From Calliphora vicina (lineage: Eukaryota; Arthropoda; Insecta; Diptera; Calliphoridae), in the NCBI RefSeq assembly GCF_958450345.1, contig NC_088781.1, positions 53,274,315 through 53,338,314 of the forward strand: a stretch of DNA of 64,000 nt, given 5' to 3'. Positions within the stretch are counted from its first letter, which is position 1; each line of letters starts with the position of its first letter. The notes under the pieces were generated by a model that was not told where the DNA came from, did not search any database, and was given only the letters and a program-made list of their open reading frames with translations. Shown piece after piece: positions 59,116-64,000 of the stretch. The translations under genes were made by a program, and so were the position numbers.

Positions 59116-59214
59116 TTGAATTATTTGAAAATTAATTGGCCATCCTTTAAAAAAGAGTATACTCTATAGAAATTTAGGAACTACCATTATCCTTAATTCT
59201 TTTAACGAATAACT

Positions 59215-59965
59215 AATGTCCAGTTTAAAGAACAATCGTGGATCTTGTTATTGTCCAGTTTAAGGAACAATCGTGGATCATAACTTAATGTCCAGTTGGA
59301 AAAACAATTGTGGATGTTGTTATTGTCCTGTTTATGGAACAATCGTGCATCATACTTAAATGCCCAGTTTAAGGAACAATCGTGGATGTTGTTATTGTCC
59401 TGTTTATAAATGCCCAGTTTAAGGAATAATCGCGGATCTTGTTATTGTCCAATTTAAGGAACAATCTAGGATTATTACTTAATGTGCAGTTAAAGGAACA
59501 AACGTGGATCATAACTTAATGTCCAGTTGGAGAAACAATCGTGGATCCTGTTATTGTCCAGTTTAAGGAACAATCGTGGATCTTGTTATTGTTCAGTTTA
59601 AAGAACAATCGAGGATCATTACTCAATGTCCAGCTTGAGAAACAATCGTGGATCTTGTTATTGTCCAGTTTAAAGAACAATCAAGGATCATTACTCAATG
59701 TCCAGTTTGAGAAACAATCGTGGATCTTGTTATTGTCTATGGAACAAGCGTGGATCATAGTTAAATCTCCAGTTTAAGGAACAATCCTGGATCTTGTTAT
59801 TGCCCAGTTTAAGGAACAATCGAGGATCATAACTGTACAGATTAAGGAACAATCGTGAATCAGTTTAAGGAACTATCGGGGTCGTTTAAGGAACTATCGT
59901 AAATCATAATTTAATCGAGGATCATAACTTAATGTTCAGTTTAAGGAATAATCGTGTTCGATTCA
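59215..59965. repeat. 35-bp satellite, diverged part
   Basis: About 20 units of 35 bp or shortened length reading GTCCAGTTTAAGGAACAATC then GTGGATCTTGTTATT. Divergence and missing pieces increase towards 59960. The 78-codon frame at 59541 and the start of the 205-codon frame at 59954 translate this repeat. Confidence 0.85.
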
Positions 59966-59969
59966 ACAA

Positions 59970-60690
59970 TTTTAAGATCAATCGTGGATCCAAGTCATCC
60001 TTCTCACACAACTCACGCTTTTTGCATGGCTGATGTTGTGTATAGTTTGGTAGGTCGTCTTGGTTTTATTATTTCTTCGTTTTATTTGAAATATTTTCTT
60101 AATTTTTTCCATGTAGTTTTTTTGGTTGATTGGATACATGGGGCGTTTTTGTATTGGCACTTGGTTTCACTCTCTTTGGGAAGTCGTTGTCTTTCACTTT
60201 TGTTTTCTTCTTCTTCGTCTTTCTTTTATTTTGTAGTTGTTGTTGTTGTTGGCTTTCAATTAGGCAATAAATCACCTGAATTTTTCAGCTACGATGCTGA
60301 AACTAATCACAGTGATTGTGTGTATGAGTCCGTCCGTCCGTCTGTTGCTCTGAACATACATATGAGGAGTATTGTGCGTGTACACATGCAACAAGTCAAG
60401 ATCAATGGAAAAGAAATATACAAGTACATACGTCTGTACGTTCATAAAGTCGACATAAGCATCTATTTGCATGTTTTAATATTGTTGGTGAATTTCTCAA
60501 TTGCACAAGTAACTGTAACTATAACTTCCGCAGTTGTTATTGTTGAATTTTTTACAGAAAAAACTCATTAAAGAAAACTATTCACTTGCCTAACTTCCAG
60601 GAAAGGGTTTTGGAGAGCCAAAAAACTTACCATTCTGCCAAAAATATAAAATAAAATCAAATCTTGGAAAATTATTTTATTTCTTTTAAT
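59970..60690. other. Spacer upstream of the satellite, downstream of COX8-like gene
   Basis: An open 205-codon plus-strand frame begins in the satellite (59954) and runs through TTG/GTT-rich DNA; it has no domain I recognise and no promoter, and I do not call it a gene. GTCCGTCCGTCTG near 60331 is a simple quadruplet run. Confidence 0.4.
60676..60681 (-). terminator. Polyadenylation signal of the COX8-like gene
   Basis: AATAAA on the minus strand, about 30 bases downstream of the TGA stop, a normal place for the signal of a short insect 3' UTR. Confidence 0.45.
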
Positions 60691-60709
60691 GCATATTTTT
60701 AACAAAATT

Positions 60710-60979
60710 TCATTCTGCTGGTGTTCCATCCAATTCTACCTCCTTACGCCCCTTACCCAGATTTTGATGTTTAATTGACCATGAGGGTAGGCTTAGCAAA
60801 GCCCAAACTGGTATAACCATCATTAGTAAAATACTGCCACCACCGATTAGAACTTTTTGCGCCAATGTCATAGGAAATCTGGGTGGTCCACATACTGGTT
60901 CAATATTGCGTGAAGGGATTTTGCTATTTAAATAATTTTTTGGTTTTAACCAGGATTTCTTTTGTATTAAAGAAAACAT
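60710..60979 (-). CDS. COX8-like small mitochondrial inner-membrane protein
   Basis: Complete 89-codon frame for a small protein with a basic, acid-poor N-terminus (residues 1-20 with six Lys, mitochondrial-presequence-like), a GPPRFPMT motif at 31-38, one hydrophobic segment at about 43-64 containing a VIPVWALLSL stretch, and a short charged tail. A presequence, a GPP.-type box and a single membrane span with a Pro-x-Trp at its end is the architecture of cytochrome c oxidase subunit 8, a nuclear-coded accessory subunit of complex IV. A TTTCAG splice-acceptor-like sequence ends 10 bases before the ATG, so a 5' UTR intron is possible. A polyadenylation signal AATAAA lies at 60681-60676 on the minus strand, about 30 bases past the stop. 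The gene has no stops or frameshifts, unlike the transposon relics around it. It sits between the diverged and the young part of the 35-bp satellite. COX8 is inferred from architecture; another small inner-membrane protein is possible. Confidence 0.5.
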   Translation of the reverse strand: MFSLIQKKSWLKPKNYLNSKIPSRNIEPVCGPPRFPMTLAQKVLIGGGSILLMMVIPVWALLSLPSWSIKHQNLGKGRKEVELDGTPAE

Positions 60980-60984
60980 TTTGT

Positions 60985-61190
60985 TTTCGCCTGAAATGGA
61001 TTTGAAATTAAATTGCTTGTTGACGTTTTTTTTTTTTTGAAAGAAAAAACTAATTTTGACTTATCTTGGTGCAGGGTTTTGGGTACACTAAAATCACATT
61101 TGGAGCCGATTGAACCACAAATAAAATTAGTTTTAATGTGCTAAATTTCCAATTGATAAATTCACTGAAATTTGATGTTCGGTGTTGCCT
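60985..61190. other. Presumed upstream region of the COX8-like gene
   Basis: About 200 bases between the gene's ATG and the first satellite units. No TATA box was recognised on the minus strand. Confidence 0.35.
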
Positions 61191-61194
61191 AGGC

Positions 61195-64000
61195 CAGATG
61201 AATTTTAACATCTTTAAGAACAATCGTGATTCTTTTTATAGCCAACTTTTAAAAACATTCGTCAATATATTGATTGTTCAGTTAAAAGAACAATATTGGA
61301 TGTTTTTATTCTCCAGTTTTAGGAGCAATCGTGGATTTTATTATTCTGGAGTTTTAGGAACAATCGTGGATTTTATTGTTCTCAAATTTTAGGAACAATC
61401 GTGGATTTTATTATTCTCCAGTTTTTGGAAGAATCGTGGTTTTTATTATTCTCCAGTTTTAGGAACAATCGTGGATTTTATTGTTCTCCAGTTTTATGAA
61501 CAATCGTGGATTTTATTATTCTCCAGTTTTAGGAACAATCGTGGATTTTATTATTCTCCAGTTTTAGGAACAATCGTGGATTTTATTATTCTCCAGTTTT
61601 AGGAACAATCGTGGATTTTATTATTCTCCAGTTTTAGGAACAATCGTGGATTTTATTATTCTTCAGTTTTAGGAACAATCGCGGATTTTATTGTTCTCCA
61701 ATTTTAGGAAAAATCATGGATTTTATTATTCTCCAGTTTTAGGAACAATCGTGGATTTTATTATTCTCCAGTTTTAGGAACAATCGTGGATTTTATTATT
61801 CTCCAGTTTTAGGAACAATCGTGGATTTTATTATTCTCCAGTTTTAGGAACAATCGTGGATTTTATTATTCTCCAATTTTAGGAACAATCGTGGATTTTA
61901 TTATTCTCCAGTTTTAGGAACAATCGTGGATTTTATTATTCTCCAATTTTAGGAACAATCATGGATTTTATTATTCTCCAGTTTTAGGAACAATCGTGGA
62001 TTTTATTATTCTCCAGTTTTAGGAACAATCATGGATTTTATTATTCTCCAGTTTTAGGAACAATCATGGATTTTATTATTCTCCAGTTTTAGGAACAATC
62101 GTGGATTTTATTATTCTCCAGTTTTAGGAACAATCGTGGATTTTATTATTCTTCAGTTTTAGGAACAATCGCGGATTTTATTATTCTCCAGTTTTTGGAA
62201 GAATCGTGGTTTTTATTATTCTCCAGTTTTAGGAACAATCGTGGATTTTATTGTTCTCCAGTTTTATGAACAATCGTGGATTTTATTATTCTCCAGTTTT
62301 AGGAACAATCGTGGATTTTATTATTCTCCAGTTTTAGGAACAATCGTGGATTTTATTATTCTCCAGTTTTAGGAACAATCGTGGATTTTATTATTCTCCA
62401 GTTTTAGGAACAATCGTGGATTTTATTATTCTTCAGTTTTAGGAACAATCGCGGATTTTATTGTTCTCCAATTTTAGGAAAAATCATGGATTTTATTATT
62501 CTCCAGTTTTAGGAACAATCGTGGATTTTATTATTCTCCAGTTTTAGGAACAATCGTGGATTTTATTATTCTCCAGTTTTAGGAACAATTGTGGATTTTA
62601 TTATTCTCCAGTTTTAGGAACAATCGTGGATTTTATTATTCTCCAGTTTTAGGAACAATCGTGGATTTTATTATTCTCCAATTTTAGGAACAATCGTGGA
62701 TTTTATTATTCTTCAGTTTTAGGAACAATCGCGGATTTTATTGTTCTCCAATTTTAGGAACAATCATGGATTTTATTATTCTCCAGTTTTAGGAACAATC
62801 GTGGATTTTATTATTCTCCAGTTTTAGGAACAATCATGGATTTTATTATTCTCCAGTTTTAGGAACAATCATGGATTTTATTATTCTCCAGTTTTAGGAA
62901 CAATCGTGGATTTTATTATTCTCCAGTTTTAGGAACAATCGTGGATTTTATTATTCTCCAGTTTTAAGAACAATCGTGGATTTTATTATTCTCCAGTTTT
63001 AGGAACAATCGTGGATTTTATTATTCTCCAGTTTTAGGAACAATCGTGGATTTTATTATTCTCCAGTTTTAGGAACAATCGTGGATTTTATTATTCTCCA
63101 GTTTTAGGAACAATCGTGGATTTTATTATTCTCCAGTTTTAGGAACAATCGTGGATTTTATTATTCTCCAGTTTTAGGAACAATCGTGGATTTTATTATT
63201 CTTCAGTTTTAGGAACAATCGCGGATTTTATTGTTCTCCAATTTTAGGAAAAATCATGGATTTTATTATTCTCCAGTTTTAGGAACAATCGTGGATTTTA
63301 TTATTCTCCAGTTTTAGGAACAATCGTGGATTTTATTATTCTCCAGTTTTAGGAACAATCGTGGATTTTATTATTCTCCAGTTTTAGGAACAATCGTGGA
63401 TTTTATTATTCTCCAATTTTAGGAACAATCGTGGATTTTATTATTCTCCAGTTTTAGGAACAATCGTGGATTTTATTATTCTCCAATTTTAGGAACAATC
63501 ATGGATTTTATTATTCTCCAGTTTTAGGAACAATCGTGGATTTTATTATTCTCCAGTTTTAGGAACAATCATGGATTTTATTATTCTCCAGTTTTAGGAA
63601 CAATCATGGATTTTATTATTCTCCAGTTTTAGGAACAATCGTGGATTTTATTATTCTCCAGTTTTAGGAACAATCGTGGATTTTATTATTCTTCAGTTTT
63701 AGGAACAATCGCGGATTTTATTATTCTCCAGTTTTTGGAAGAATCGTGGTTTTTATTATTCTCCAGTTTTAGGAACAATCGTGGATTTTATTGTTCTCCA
63801 GTTTTATGAACAATCGTGGATTTTATTATTCTCCAGTTTTAGGAACAATCGTGGATTTTATTATTCTCCAGTTTTAGGAACAATCGTGGATTTTATTATT
63901 CTCCAGTTTTAGGAACAATCGTGGATTTTATTATTCTCCAGTTTTAGGAACAATCGTGGATTTTATTATTCTTCAGTTTTAGGAACAATCGCGGATTTTA
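61195..64000. repeat. 35-bp satellite, homogeneous part, runs off the window
   Basis: About 80 units of CAGTTTTAGGAACAATCGTG followed by GATTTTATTATTCTC, 35 bp each. Marker units show a higher order: GTTTTTGGAAGAATCG at 61421, 62191 and 63731 (770 and 1540 apart, 22 and 44 units); CTTCAGTTTTAGG at 61661, 62151, 62431, 62711, 63201, 63691 and 63971 (490, 280, 280, 490, 490, 280). The array continues past 64000. The first ~200 bases are diverged, forming a bridge to the 59.2-kb units. Confidence 0.95.

Noticed and set aside
59954..60571. 205-codon plus-strand frame as a host gene
   Set aside because: It begins inside satellite units, is driven by TTG/GTT runs in the middle, has no recognised domain and no promoter. 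Kept only as a low-interest observation.
61055..61070. Splice donor of a 5' UTR intron for the COX8-like gene
   Set aside because: On the minus strand the sequence is AAGATAAGTC; an AT instead of GT stands at the junction, so this donor does not fit, although the TTTCAG acceptor near the ATG remains possible.

Overview
The window looks like nuclear DNA of a higher fly, most likely a calyptrate (blowfly, house-fly or flesh-fly group). The base composition is very AT-rich. It holds only two likely host coding segments, both interrupted by or surrounded by non-coding DNA, plus dense layers of dipteran transposons: mini-me-like elements with (GTCT)n cores, two mariner groups, Tc1, hAT MITEs and several non-LTR retrotransposons. 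Nothing here is bacterial: there are no operons, ribosome binding sites, CRISPR arrays or recognisable rRNA or tRNA genes. The species cannot be fixed from the sequence alone.

Layout. 1-8.5 kb: intron-like AT-rich DNA with a short tandem duplication, an old degenerate repeat tract split by a pogo-like element (which carries a 53-bp-arm hairpin), two mini-me-like elements and a palindromic MITE. 7.8-8.5 kb, minus strand: first coding exon of a spire-like gene (N-terminal part of the actin-nucleator KIND domain), ending in a clear GTAAGT donor; the next exons are not recognised in the window. 8.5-14.5 kb: AT-rich non-coding DNA ending in a GAGA-rich, promoter-like patch. 14.5-33.9 kb: transposon graveyard, including a perfect 256-bp hAT MITE, a 2-kb mini-me-like element with ~153-bp internal periodicity, several LINE fragments, and a three-level nest in which a 1.7-kb hAT-type element carrying a Tc1 relic has landed in a mariner. 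35.4-43.3 kb: a palindromic satellite family in three arrays (41-bp and 44-bp monomers), the last two in opposite orientation. 44.6-50.4 kb: LINE and mariner relics plus a foldback-like element. 53.9-55.2 kb: a 113-bp tandem array. 57.4-64 kb: a 35-bp satellite, old and diverged at the left and young with higher-order structure at the right. A small COX8-like mitochondrial membrane protein gene lies between its two parts, and a CR1/Jockey-like LINE is inserted in the old part.

The two host genes have no evident joint function: one belongs to actin nucleation, the other probably to cytochrome c oxidase. All transposase and reverse-transcriptase fragments carry stops or frameshifts and look dead. 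The most notable signals are structural: exact higher-order spacing in both satellites, palindromic satellite monomers, and insertions that can be ordered in time by clean target-site duplications. Gene calls rest on reading motifs by eye; no database search was possible.
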